DNA of 64,000 nt from contig NC_061080.1 in the NCBI RefSeq assembly GCF_021917145.1, forward strand, positions 2,399,497 through 2,463,496, written 5' to 3'. Below, piece after piece: positions 35,559-48,700 of this stretch (position 1 is the first letter of the stretch; every line of letters begins with the position of its first letter). The notes beneath the pieces were generated by a model that did no database searches, had not been told where the DNA came from, and was given only the letters and a program-made list of their open reading frames with translations. The position numbers were made by a program, and so were the translations under genes. The stretch is from Hypomesus transpacificus. Its lineage: Eukaryota > Chordata > Actinopteri > Osmeriformes > Osmeridae.

Positions 35559-38500
35559 GGCGATCATCAGGCTGTGTCTGTGTGGGCAGTAATCCTGGCA
35601 CGGGTGGGCAGTGCCAACCATTAAAAGAGACGCACGGGTTTGAGGGGGGCCCGACCAGCGGGGGGGGACCTGGTACCTCAGGTTCGGGGGCCCCTTGGAG
35701 GCATCAACTCACAAATAAGAAGCATCCCCTCCAAATCATGTATTTCCTGTATGAGCAACAAAAGGAGTAGTTTGAGTTTTCAATCATTCACAAATGCATT
35801 TCTAGTCATTCACAATCAATACATTCGATTCCTGTATAGACCATGGTTACTAAACCAGACCTTACATGATGTTTACAACCAGAAAGTAAGAGACGTGTAT
35901 GTGCGTATGTTGTTATTGTGAGCTTTGACCAACAATCTAAAAAAAACATGATGTCAACGTTACTCCCCGGTCCACAACTGTGGGACAGGAGTTTTTCCTC
36001 TTCTTCAGGATTGTTCCCATATAGGTTGTGGTTACAAGGACCAGGCCTTATATAACCTAAGAATCATAGGTTGTGCATAGGTTGTTCTAAGTTTTTACCA
36101 ACCCTGTAAAGGTCCTCTAATTTTAAGATCTCCTACCGTTCACCACTGGGGACCTGGAGATTTTCCCTCGTCAAGAATGAATTTGGAACCTCAGAAAAAG
36201 CAACATTCCACAATGAGAAAAAGGAATGTTTTCTTTTTTTTTAACTCCCTTCATGCGCACCAGGCGCCGACCGATATACATAATGAAAGCTATTGATTGA
36301 ATTCTCGATGATGGTTAGCCTCAGGGACCTGAAAGCCGACAGAGTGTGGAAAACCAGACAGACAACGGAGGGGGGCAAAGGTCTCCAAAAGAGGGAATTC
36401 TGTGGTAATCTACAGTTAGAGGAACAATTGATCCACTTTTTGGCTCCATGACAGGGTTACAGGGTGACTGCGTCGGGCTTATTATGTCAGACAGACTATC
36501 GGCCAAACGAAAAAGGGAGGGTTGCGTAATGATTCTGTGGGCTCTCACGCAACAGCCTACGAAAGCATGCAGAGTTTGGGGTCGGCTGTGCTTGGGAACA
36601 AAGTGTTTTCGGAATCCTCCTCTGAAAGTACTGAAATTGCCATTGAAGGGTTTTATTTTCAAGTCAACGTTGAACAGCGTTGAACACCTAAAAATAACAC
36701 TGATACACGATTTGTTGGTACGAGGCAATGGCTGCAGTGAACCCTTTGCGTGACAGTGCATGTTTTCTGTACCCCTCTTTAACAAACAATACAGTGGACA
36801 GATGTTGGGACCTGGGCTCTTATTGCCTGGATTAACAGCCCTCACTGATTTAAATAATCCCAGGAGATGGAAGATTACGTCAGGTTTGGTTACAGTAACA
36901 GCTGGACTGAAAGCGCTGTGACATCATCACATCCCATAGTCTTAAGGAGTCTTAGAGAGTGGTCCAGGTTCACATGCCCGGGTCAAATGATGTCAGCTAC
37001 ATATTTGTGTGTGGGAAAGGTGATATTGTTGGATGCGGTCCCTGTGAAACAGTGCTTGCTCGATGAAAATGATTGTTTTTATCGATTCAACCTCACTTCA
37101 TTATCTGAAATCTCTTCTAGTGGGCCTTAATTTGGCATTGATTATGTCCCCAATGGAATTCTGATCCCGCAGTAAATTCCTGTAAATCAGTGAGTCCCTT
37201 GTAGGACCTGAATACTGCAGACTTCAAAACACAGTTTAAAACTTGAACCAGAAGCTGCGTATATTCTTAGCAGTCTGTCTCTTTGTATCTGTAATCTAAA
37301 TGTAGATGCAGAACAGAACTGATGGACTTTTACCTAAGTCCAAGACAGGAACCATTGGTCCCTGAGGGAAGAGATGCAGTAATTAAATGTTGATGATAGT
37401 GATTAGCCGTTTCCATGGGAACCTCTCTCCCTCTTCAGCGCGCTGACTCTCAGTGTCAAGCGACTGTGATTTTACATGTGGCGCTGCCTGTGAAGGACGG
37501 CCGTGGGGCTAGAGGGTAGACACACGAGTGAGAGCTGTAAGTGGCTCTCCTGAGTGACTCACACAAAGGGACTGATTCACTTAGATACACACACACACAC
37601 AAACACTTCAAAGTAAGCATGCACACACATTCAGAAACACACACACGAACGAAGGTGCACTGACACATGCAGCACATGCATATGTCATGGAACACATGCT
37701 TTCACACGTCGCCTAGTGATTTCCCGCTGTCCCAGGACATCAGCATGCGCAGCCTCATCAGTTGACCTTTGCCCAGAGGTCATCCTAACTTCTGAAACAC
37801 GTGGACAGTAGGCTACGTCATTGCCCCAAACATGTCAATATGAGGCACCTCAGATCTATCTAACCCTACGTAGGCCTGTAGCTTAATCCCACAGAGAAAT
37901 AAATGATTGTGTGTGTGTGTGTTTGAGTATGGAGGTAGGAAGGCCTTATAGAATGCCAGATTACAACCCTCATAATCTCCTAATCCGAACAACGATACAA
38001 AAGATGTAAGATTGCAGTAGTCAAGCGAACAACTTGTTTTAACCGTCATTGTTTTAATCTGAAGCCTGTCATGAAGGGAAGGAGGGGATGACAGGAAGAA
38101 AGAAAGAGCTGACACAAGGGTGGGCATGTGATCATGAAGGATGGAGATGGAAATGAAGAGATTATGACATCACTGATACATTGTATCTTGTTTATCCCAA
38201 GGACTCCTGGCATTGTTATTCCCTTTTAAATCCACTTATACCAAAACAACAATGTTGCATGGAATTATTTTAGGTGAAATAGTAGCACCTGGGACAAATC
38301 CTTTTGTAAATACCTTCAAAGAGACTACCTGTGGTGTGTTAGGTTTACTGAAACTACCCAAGTAGGGTGATATGACTTTACCCATTCGGACAGTCCAAAA
38401 ACAAATGCACCTCAAACTACTTTAGACTGAAACGTTAACACTTGACCCAAAGTTTGAAAGATGAACAAAAATAAATAAAAAATTGTAAACAAACAGTTGT

Positions 38501-39490
38501 GTCCATTGATCGTGATTGTGGCCCTGCAAAACCTTTTTTTTAATTAATTTATGAATTAATTTGATCTGCATTAAGATAACTTTAGACAACAAACAACAAA
38601 GAATGCAGTGTTAAAATTACCTTTCGATGACTAATATGGAAAAGAAATTAACAACAGGGAATCAGGTTCAGAAGAATCAATTGGTCTATCAAATAACAGT
38701 CCGTGTTTCTGCTTTTCGTCAGACGCTCTCAAACAGGTGGGGGCCATGCACACACTTGTTTAAGCCTGATGTAGGTAGGCTACGTGCATGAAAGTATCTA
38801 GGTTAATTTGGCCCAAGAGACTGTTTCTGAATACACAGGAGAAAATACATAGCCTACCCCCGAAAATGACAGACTTTACAGGCTAAACTTATAAGTTTTG
38901 CTTGATAACCGACATTTTAAATCAGTAAGGTATTTTAATTATTTAATAGCCTAAATTATTCTTCTGGTGTTACTGCATTTTTGGCAAAGACTAATGGTCG
39001 ACATGAGCCAGTTAGATGATTGGCTGATTGTAAGGCTTTCGATTTTTTACCATTTGAATGTCAGCGACCAAAAGATCAATACGTTTCAAGAGAGTAGGAA
39101 TTAGTTTAATTGCCAAATACTTTTGTAGGCAATAACTGTTTTCCATTCAATTCTTAACATTCAGACACTTTGAATTATGCTCAAAGTGATTGATAGGCTA
39201 CACATAGATGAAGTAAAATATATTTGTGATTGGTGTATGGCTATTGATGTATTTAATTTTTCTTAGGCAATTGAAAAATAAAAACATGTGGATAGGTTTG
39301 TTTTAGAGGAGCCTACAGAACACTGTGGCACTAAACAACTGATGTGATTTATCTTTAGCCTACTAATGCAAACTATTCATAGGATTTTGAGACAAACTGA
39401 AGTTTACGGTAAGTCGATTTGTGTTGAATAGCCAAAAATAAGATAAAACGTCAAGTGCAAAGGTAGCATGGATTACAATAGTCTACTCAC

Positions 39491-39850
39491 CTTTTAATTA
39501 GGATACACTTTCGTAGACCCACTTGCAATATTGTGTTGACTTTATCCTGCCAGGGGGGAGAAAACGTATCACATTGTTCAGCCTCGTTCAGCGTTGTCTA
39601 GTGCAAATTCCTCATTAAACGCCATGTAAAATGTTTCAAGTTTCATTATCTATTAAATCATTTTGAAATCCGGCAACCTAGCACCCAGCCATTTTTTCCT
39701 AAAAACGTAATTTCTCCATCACTACGGCGCTCTCTCTCTGTTTCTCTGTCTCTCTCTCCGTGGGAGCTCACTTGACTCGCAACTCCAAGAGCTCATATCA
39801 TTGTGTGCTCGCATCTCTGTGTGTGTCCCCGTGTGTGGGAGAGAGAGGGC
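39491..39850 (-). other. kcnj4: candidate kcnj4 upstream non-coding exon
   Basis: A good donor, gtgagt, lies on the minus strand at 39490-39485. It follows a GA-rich, G+C-moderate block (39720-39860) that looks like a promoter-proximal leader. Kir2 genes usually have a distant 5' non-coding exon. The upstream boundary is not defined, and linkage to kcnj4 is inferred only from position and strand. Confidence 0.3.
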
Positions 39851-41053
39851 GGGAGGAATGGAGCCGCTTGTCACTTTAATTATGTCCCCTTTTATGTGGA
39901 GTGGTGTTCTTGAAACTGTGGGTGTGCATCCCTATTATTTCTACCAGCACGGACGTATATTAGAATAACCTCCGGTTCCTTGCAGTTAGGTCAATACAGA
40001 TAGGTGGACTAGTGTTGGACTGAGTTTCAGGCTAACACTTTATCTAGACCTAACAGTGGTAAGGCAAATAGACTAATTTGGTATGACCAAAATGCATTAT
40101 GAGGGTCTTTATTTCAGTTAGCATATTTAGCGCTAAAAACTTGATAGTGTTTTAATTTCAGTTAGCCAGTGCAAAGTGCTGAAATTAAGCAGAGAAAAGT
40201 TGATCTCACTCAAAAAAACAAAGACACATACTAAGGACGGGATGATGGAGGATAACTCAAATGTGATATATCTAAGTTACATAATCATAAAAACGAGACG
40301 TGAAGTAATTGTGTATAAGGTAAGCTAATAACCACACACACATACGAGGCTCAAAGCTAGGACCTTCCATCCTGCGCACTTGGCTCGCCTGTCACACCGA
40401 GTTAGCATCCAGTATTAGCAATGCAAACAAGCATCAAGCCCCACGTTTGCATCCTCTTTTATATCCTCCACTGAATGGCTGATTCATTTCCTGTTTATAT
40501 CGACTTCAAACGGTGAAAGTGAGAGATATCTGTGGATGAACATGGTTCATCATTTATCCAAATGTCCTGATGTTCCTCTAAGATTATCAACCACTTTTTC
40601 CAGAAGATTAAAGTTGTGTCTTCGGCACTTCTCACAGTTTGCTAACATCCCCCTGCAAATTAAACAAATCTAGCTGGATGTTTAACCATTGCAGCCATGT
40701 CAGAGTCTGAGTGGTCTGAATCCACTTGGCTTCTTCATGCTGGCAGCCATGTTGGTTTTAAAACCAGCCACTCCCAGAGATGAAAACAAAGAGTTCTCTG
40801 CAGTAAACATGCAATAATACTCATATAGATCTATGACCACATCTCGTACACACAGACACCGTTCTGTATAGTTCCTTATTTCAGGCCTCCTCAAGATGTT
40901 ACTGGCAAGTCTACACAACTTGATAGTTTCTATGGAAACCCCTTCTGCTCTCCCTCTCTTTGTCGAACAAACATATTTCCAAATCATACCGCTGAGGCAG
41001 TGTATTTTTGAAACCTGTCCTCTGTGAGAAGAGGTGGGTGTTCCACGTCCACA

Positions 41054-41270
41054 GAGGAGCCAGGAGAGAGAGGAAGGGAGAGGGATAGAGAGACAGAGAC
41101 AGACAGAGGAGCCAGGAGAGAGAGGAAGGGAGAGGGATAGAGAGACAGAGACAGACAGAGGAGCCAGGAGAGAGAGAAAGGGAGAGGGATAGAGAGACAG
41201 AGACAGAGACAGACAGAGGAGCCAGGAGAGAGAGAAAGGGAGAGGGATAGAGAGACAGAGACAGACAGAG
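41054..41270 (+). repeat. purine-rich minisatellite, four units of 52-58 bp
   Basis: Each unit begins 'gaggagccaggagagaga' and ends in 'gacagagacagacaga'. Units start near 41054, 41106, 41158 and 41216. The third unit has an extra 'acagag'. It is flanked by (GA)n to about 41440. Confidence 0.9.
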
Positions 41271-41378
41271 AGCCAGAGGGAAACAGACAGAAACTGAAAT
41301 GTGCAGAGTGAGATAAGGAAAAAGAGAGCAAAGAGTAGACCGAAGAGTGAGACAGAAAGAGTATAGGAGAAATGGAGA

Positions 41379-41411
<33 letters not shown>

Positions 41412-42770
41412 GGAGGGAGGGAGGGAGAGAGAGAGAGTAAAAAACAAGAGTAGACCATGTGAGTTTGGGGTCAGATGACAGAAGACACTGGTATAGGGTA
41501 TGTGTGGGTGTAGGACTGATAATGTGGGTGGAAATCCAAGAAGACCATGAGATACATATGATTATTAAAGGCATTTTGTACCTTTTGCTTATTGTGTCCA
41601 TAACTTATCCTTGTGTGGAAGCATCAAGATAGCCAGACAAAGTTTGACAACAATTCATTAAGTAGGCTACATGATTTGTAGTTTCTGAAATATTTACAAA
41701 AAATGCAACAAAATGAAAGCTAATCCCATTTATTCTCACTTGGTTTCATATTTTAAAAGGAATTTGTGATGTTTTCAATCCATGCTTATTGTGTTTTTGA
41801 TTAGGTCTGTATGTATTTGTTAGGCATGTGCCGGAAAAGGACCAAGAATGTGTGCATTCTTAGTGATCTGTAGGAGTTTCATAAAATTCTGTTGGAGTCT
41901 AGGTCTAACTAACTATATATTTGTAATTGTTTCCTAGGATAGACATATCATGGGCCTACTATATCATTCCTTACGGATGCTGAGTAGGCAATACTCAATC
42001 AGCACAAAGAATGTCAGGGTTTCAGTTACAGCAAATTAGTTAGTGCAGGCCTATGCACTCAATCTTCTTCAGCCACAACAACACTGTTGGCCTGAAAACC
42101 GATGTGCATAGAACATTGTTTTTCAGCAGCCCCATAGGTGAAATCCTAGCCATGTAAAGGAAAACCAAGCCTCCTAAAGACCACCCCTTCTGCCAAAATG
42201 ACCGTCTGTGTGTGTATTAATAACCACTAATCCGTTCAACTCTTCGGTGCCAGACAAGATACTAAGACGCTATCAGAAGCACACCTTACTCAATGCATTT
42301 CTGAACAGTAGGCCTATCTGTTTCCAGCTATCTCCTGAGCCAACAGCATCTCCTCTAGCTTAAATGTCCCATGCAGTCACAAGAGATTTCAATGTCAACG
42401 ACTTAAATTTGCGCCTGAAGGCAGTTGTGAGGAAGAACTCGAGCTTTTCAGAAGTGTGACTAGTCATTGATGTGGAGACATTAGTTTTTTTCTCAGACTC
42501 TGTAGGCTCATTTGGTAACTCCCGGTTGTAAGTGACACGATCCAGTTGTAGAAGCCAATTTACTTGGAAGGAGGATGCAAGCTCGTTTTTCACTCCCACA
42601 GCAGAACCAGGTCGATACGTTTTGGAAACGGTGAAAGAGAGAACGGCCCGCCAATCTTTCCCCGAAAATGAATAATTCACAGATATATTTAGTTGTTGGC
42701 TGAATATAGGACAAACATACAATATACGTGCTTTGTATATTGTGTTTGTAGTGGTTCAACTAAATCAGAG

Positions 42771-43400
42771 CGTAGCAGCAGGGGCGTTGTTAGACCCCTT
42801 TTACTAAATCTGGTGTGCCCCAGTAAAATCTCAAGTTTGAGTTTTAACAATTTACTTTTATAGTCAGTGCATTAATTTAGATTGATACCCCGTAAAAAAT
42901 CTACACAGTATTCCAATCAACGCTTGTTAAATCAAAGCAGTTTAACCAAAAACACAAACCGATTCACGCAGAATTCCATGTCTGCGCACTCCTCTGAGCT
43001 TGCCAAATAGACACTGCAGCCAGTCCAGGTGTCGGACTCGGGCACACAAGTCAGAATTGAGGTAGGCTGAGAAAACATTACAAAACTTAAGAAAGTTTCT
43101 AAATGCTAGGCCTACCGATCATCTTATTTAGACTAAAACATAAAAATAATATCATCAAAAAAACAGTTGTTGCGCTCAAATGAATGGGAAAGAAATGTGT
43201 GCGCTCACATTAACCATTGATGTCCCTGCCAAAGCTGATATAAAACTTGTGTCCCTGAACTGTTGTATAGTGGGTTGAGCAAGGAGAGTTTCTAAAGCCT
43301 AGTAGTGCATTGTGCACAGCAAGCTTGAAAAAATATGGGATATGAATAGGGGCCTGTGCCCCAGTAGAGTTTTATGTCTAACAACGCCCCTGACGTAGCA
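42771..43400. mobile_element. hAT-like non-autonomous DNA element with terminal inverted repeats
   Basis: Termini CAGGGGCGTTGTTAGAC (from 42779) and GTCTAACAACGCCCCTG (to 43392) are exact inverted repeats of 17 bases. The direct repeat CGTAGCA flanks both ends (42771-42777 and 43394-43400), one base away from each terminus. The interior of about 580 bp encodes no transposase. CAGGGGCG ends and a 7-8 bp target duplication are typical of fish hAT-derived MITEs. Confidence 0.8.
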
Positions 43401-45790
43401 TATAGCAGATTTTTCTCCCTAGAGAATGAACATGAATAGAAAGATTGAAGAGAGATGTTTTTAGCATGCAAAGCAGATTTAGAAAGAACTACCACCTGCC
43501 ATGGGTCACAATTGAAATAAAAAGTTAAAAAACAGGACAAAAAAAACAGTTCTTCAACGGGGTTGCATGTAAAATGAGGCAGATAGAGATGCTAGAGGTC
43601 AGTTGGATGTGAGACTGCCACCATTTTGGAGTCGCGCTGTTCAGTTCAAACAGGGAGAGGGAGAGAGGGTGCATGATGTAAGAGTAGTAGAAGCTATTCC
43701 AGTTTCATCCAACTACGTCAATTGCAAGGCACCAAGACATAGGCTGTGTTTTGACCTGGGTCAACAACAAAAAATTAGAGTGTTTAAATTTCCTCCCATC
43801 CAGTGAATTGAAGCTTGTGTGTTTGTGATAAGTGTGTTTTTGGGAGGCGGGGGCTCTTTAACAGTCTGTGTTACCTGGCATTTGCACAGGAAACAGGAAC
43901 AAATGTTTGGTAGATATGTATCTCTATACTTAGAGAGAAAAAAAGCACTAAATGATACCATGGGTTGAATCTAAAAAATGCAAACAGTATCACATTACAT
44001 CACATTCCATTACATTCCTTAACATTTATTAAGAATTTAGTAAACTCCACTTGGTATAGATTGGGAACTTTTTGTCATCATATTTCCATGGTTACTGAAA
44101 CTGCTCTAATCATAGCAACTGTTACCGGAGCAACTAAGTGTAGCTTGCCAAGTGGGACGCTTATAAGAAAAGGACATTTGCCCATACGTGAGCTATACAG
44201 CAGTACAACCATGTCAAAAAACCTAATTAGCCACTGGAGGAATTAAATGTGAACTTCGTAATCTCGTGGTTTTCTCAATTGTCAGGTCTAAGAAATGTAG
44301 TAAAACAACAAAACAAGGGTGTAATTAATCATCAGAAGTTTAGGACACAATTTGAGTTTAAATTTAAACGCTCCACCACTGTGATAAATCAGACCTGTTC
44401 TGGTATTTAGAACACTCAAAGGCCTCCAGCCTTCACCTATAAACTAGCTATGGAATGGAGGCCCAAGATGCAGCTATAAATACCCTCATCGTCTAAGTTC
44501 CGGAAGTCTACTGTGCATTCAGGACAGGTTAGAATAGACTTCCTTGTGAAATAGTGTTTCTCTGTCATTGTGTGTGTGCACGTGTTGCCTCGACCTACAC
44601 AACCAGACACCCTGTCAAGACAACTGTCCCCCTCTTGTGGCGTCTCTTGTCCAGTGATGTCCCCGGGTCCCTGTTCTCCCACTGTGTACTAATTAGGCAA
44701 ACACAATAGCACATCGATACCATTTCAGAGTAACAAGCCACAGGCAAATACAATTGGGAGTCAATACAGCAACTAAGTCTTTTTCTCTTCAAACTGAATA
44801 CGCCTCGATGGCCCCCCTCGACTTTGACGGTAAAAACAGAAGAACAATGTGGAATCTCGTTCTCTGATTGTTTTCACTGTGCTTGGTTTTAATAGCGGGG
44901 CAAAGAGTTGTTGCAGAGCAACGCATTTGACAGCTCATCGGCAATTCCTATCAAGCTAGCCATCTGGGAGACAGGCCCACCTTATGACATCTGGCAGGTA
45001 AAGCAGGAGCCTTGTTCACCCTCTCTACTGTTGATATTGGATACACACCATATTGAGGCCTTGTGAGAGCCAATAGATGTTTCCATGTGACAAGAGAAAT
45101 AGCTACTAGGGGTGGTCTGGTCATACCACTTTCATTTTTACCTGGGATGGTGGAGTCTAAACGGCAGAATACCCTAAAAGAAGTTAGCAAGGTGCACATC
45201 CGTTCGTCATCGAATGAAGAATTCCTAACCACATGGCACGAGGTAAAGTACATGTCTATCGCAAGGAAAGCTTTCAATTGATTGCTGAGGTGACTCGTGA
45301 CATTTTGAGTTTCTGGCATTTACAAGAGTACTGTAGGTCACTGTGTAATGGTTATTTGGTGTCACATCTAATCCATCCAGAGGTGTAAAAGTAAACCGTT
45401 GGTAATGGTGTGTGTTTCACACACTCGCTATCTCGTGCTTCACTTCAAGGAACGCTCACCCATACCAGAGATGGAGTTACTCTTTGTTAACTACTTAGGA
45501 AGCTACCGTGTTTCCTTGTCTCAGGTATCATACTAGAACACAACTAGCCACAAACACGCACATCCCTGCAAGTAGGTTTGCATATATCCAGGTAACTACA
45601 CTCAAACGTGACACAACATTGCATATTCTCTCATATAACAGCACTGCATTATTTTATGATGAGGTAGCAGAAGATCTGTAATCGCAAATGTGCCACTTTT
45701 TGTATAGGTGGATTTTGTATCATGCCTCTTGCGTTGTGGCAAGCCATTTGAGGACAACAGGGGTGTTCTGTGGGCTCTGGAGGATCCGTC

Positions 45791-48700
45791 ATGGCTTTCT
45801 CTGGCGGTGAGGACTATTACTGCCGGCAGTTTCTACCCAACACCTTTGACCCCTCCCGCTGTGGTGCCTGCCTACGGCCCAGTCACATGCACCTGAACTC
45901 TACCCTCGCCCCAACTTCTCAGGTGAGCTGTCTAGAACCAGATAGCGTTTGCGGTTCGTAGCATTTTTTCGGAGGAACTTTTCATCCCCTTCAAATTATG
46001 ACTAATGGACATGATTTGCTCTGAAACAAAAGTAAGCACCACTTACTTTACACTTTGCTGTGAAAGTAAGAGGTAACCCTTGAAATAATTTGCAGAAAAG
46101 CACTTTGGAAATGGCATCAATTTACTTGACCTAAATCCTTACTGACTTGGAATAAAAGTCTGACTGACAGTGATGCACAGAAAAACTTTGAATCGAAACG
46201 AAACCAAAGAGATCTTGGGTCACTAAGTACGGACACGGTAACAGGGGACTGTCGAAGCCCAGGGTGACGTTTGATTCTATCATTAATTAATCATTAAGCA
46301 TTGTTTGCAATCTACTGGGAATGGCAGGTAATTTAATATGTCCCACACTACCCTGACCTGAAAGTGCAATACATCTTAAAGTAAATTGAAGAACAAAACT
46401 GATCCAAGAATCTTCCAATACACGCCTCCACATAGCACAGTAGAGCAGGTCACAAGGTCATGACAACAAGGAACGTCTGAATACGGCCGAGTTGAAAAGA
46501 AAGGCTAGAAATAGAAGAGGGATGATCAAGATAAGGTCGAGAAAGAGTGGTGGGCGGTTCTGGTAATGCAAAGGCACCAGAGCAATGAAATAATGATGAG
46601 CACGGTCAGAAGCTAGGTTGAGTTACCGACCGCTCTCTCCTAATGTATTGGCTGAGACGAAGTGAGAGAGAGAGACAGAAGGAGGAGGAGAAGAAAAGTT
46701 ATTTCAAGATTTGACAGAAGGTGTCGGAGGAGATACGAGTAAGGGAGAAATTGAAGTAAGTGAACAACCACATTTCTCAATTCTTCATCAGCAGTTTAGG
46801 AAGACATTTCTTTCGGATGATGTTTGTTTATTTCTTGGTATTGTGCTGTTGAAAGTATTTTTGTGATGTAACTAGAAGGTTTTCCATTGTCTAATGATTT
46901 AGGTTTGTTCCTGGTTTTTGACATCTATGGTACAACCTTTGTGACATTTCACACTTTTAAAAGGGATATACAAATACATTTTACTTGTTATTTTTTAGTA
47001 ACTTAAAAATGCTGCTACACAGCATAACTGTTTGTTAATATATGTTCAGGATGCAAAAGTACAATTATCCTATATATGTACACAACATATACAGTACAAT
47101 ATACTGTATCAAATGTCAGACAACTTGAATTTAAAGTATATAATAATTCAATATACAATATAATTCAATTCTTGCCAACCCTAATCCAAGAGTCATTGAC
47201 AAGTTTAACATTTCATGAATTACCAATGAAAGGTCAGAATGTGTCACATTCCACCCTTCAGGAAAACTGTGACTTCTCTCTGTGTAGGTGAGTTTGTCAG
47301 TCACCGCATGGCAAGCGATATTATCACATTAGTTAGTAATGAACGTGACCTCCAATGATGTCCTCCAAAATAACTGGAACTCTCCGGAGAGTCTGGTGCA
47401 CACTCTGAGCCCTGAGTGGGACCTCAGTCTAGGTGACACTGACTCTCTGTGTAGGTGAGTTTGTCTCAGTATTTAGTTAGTGATGAATTGATTAACACCG
47501 CATGGCAAGCGATATTATCACATTAGCTATATTAGTAATGAACGTCTTTAGTTACCACAGCATATATTAGCATACTGTGTGCCATGTGTCCACTACCTTG
47601 CCTTAGCTCCCAGGACCAGGAGGACTGGCCAGAGAGGAGTAAGTCCTCCAGCCCAGAGTGGTGCTGTGAGGGTCAGCAAGAGATGACCCGGCTGGACCCT
47701 TCTCCCCACAGAACCGGCAACGCCTCCTGGATGGAGGAGAACAGGGGCAGGGCAAGGTCCAGGCGACCTTCAGGTCAGCTACACACACATGCACATGCAT
47801 AAATAGGATATAGACATGCAAACACTTCCACTGGTCTAAAAAACATTTTGTACTGTTCCATAACTTCTGCCATAACTTGATTGGATGCAATTCTTGACAA
47901 GATGCAATTCTTGGCTTTTTCAGAAGCAAGAGGGGACAGAGAACGAGAGAGTGGCTACTTCTCTCCTGACCGCAAAGGTGAAGGCAGTTCACATAGGGAG
48001 GACGCCCCCCCCCAACGCCCATACCGATACTACGAGAGAGGACACCCCCTCCCAAGTAACCACAGCCCAGAGCCCAAGGCATGTGTCCCCTACCGGAACC
48101 GGAATCTTGGAATTCCGTCCCAAAGGAGGGACGCGGGAACCTTCAACCAGGAAACCTGGAGAAGCGAGTCTCCGCAGAGGTACATACATCGTTCCAATTT
48201 CCGGCGGGGGACTGATTCTCGAGGACAGGGAAGTCCAAGTTCTCCAAGTCCTAATCGTTCTCCAAGCCCCAACCGCTACAAGCTAGCAGAATGTCCCGAG
48301 TCATCGTCCCGGCGTCGGAGTTCCCAGTCCAGAAGCAGAGCTCCATCTCACGGTCCCTCGCACGCTCCGTCTCGCCACCCGTCAGGAAGGTCCAGTCCAT
48401 CACATAGGCGAGGCTCTGTGGTGTCCGGTCCCGCCTCTCCGGCTCGGCACACGCCCTCCTACAAACGTGGCAAACCCGCCCATGTGCGGACCAATGGCGC
48501 GGACACTTTCCAGAGAGGGCACGGCCGTGAGTCGAGACAGCCCTCCCACGCCTCCAATGGCCACAGTTTGGACTCTGAAAAACTGTACCGCAATCTAGAC
48601 TCTATCTCTCGACGGGGATCGTCGGGCTTACCGCCGGATGGCTATGAGGGTACTCACAGTCCAAGGCCCAGAATGAACATGAACAGTTCCACCAATACTC

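Larger units (their letters stand above)
35559..45707. other. gene-poor interval between kcnj4 and triobp
   Basis: I found no coding exon with family support. ORFs of 100-250 codons here come from purine-rich repeat (41050-41450) or uncharacteristic sequence (36321-36845). Notable contents are a candidate non-coding kcnj4 exon near 39.5-39.85 kb, the minisatellite at 41054-41270 and a hAT-like element at 42779-43392. A+T-rich sequence fills the rest. Confidence 0.5.

Noticed and set aside
36321-36845. 174-codon minus-strand ORF
   Set aside because: No domain or homologue recognised, no splice signals in a fitting place, and isolated within repeat-containing intergenic DNA.
40700-41601. Three overlapping minus-strand ORFs of 178-252 codons, Leu/Ser/Pro-rich
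   Set aside because: They translate the purine-rich minisatellite and GA tracts. Periodicity follows the DNA repeat.
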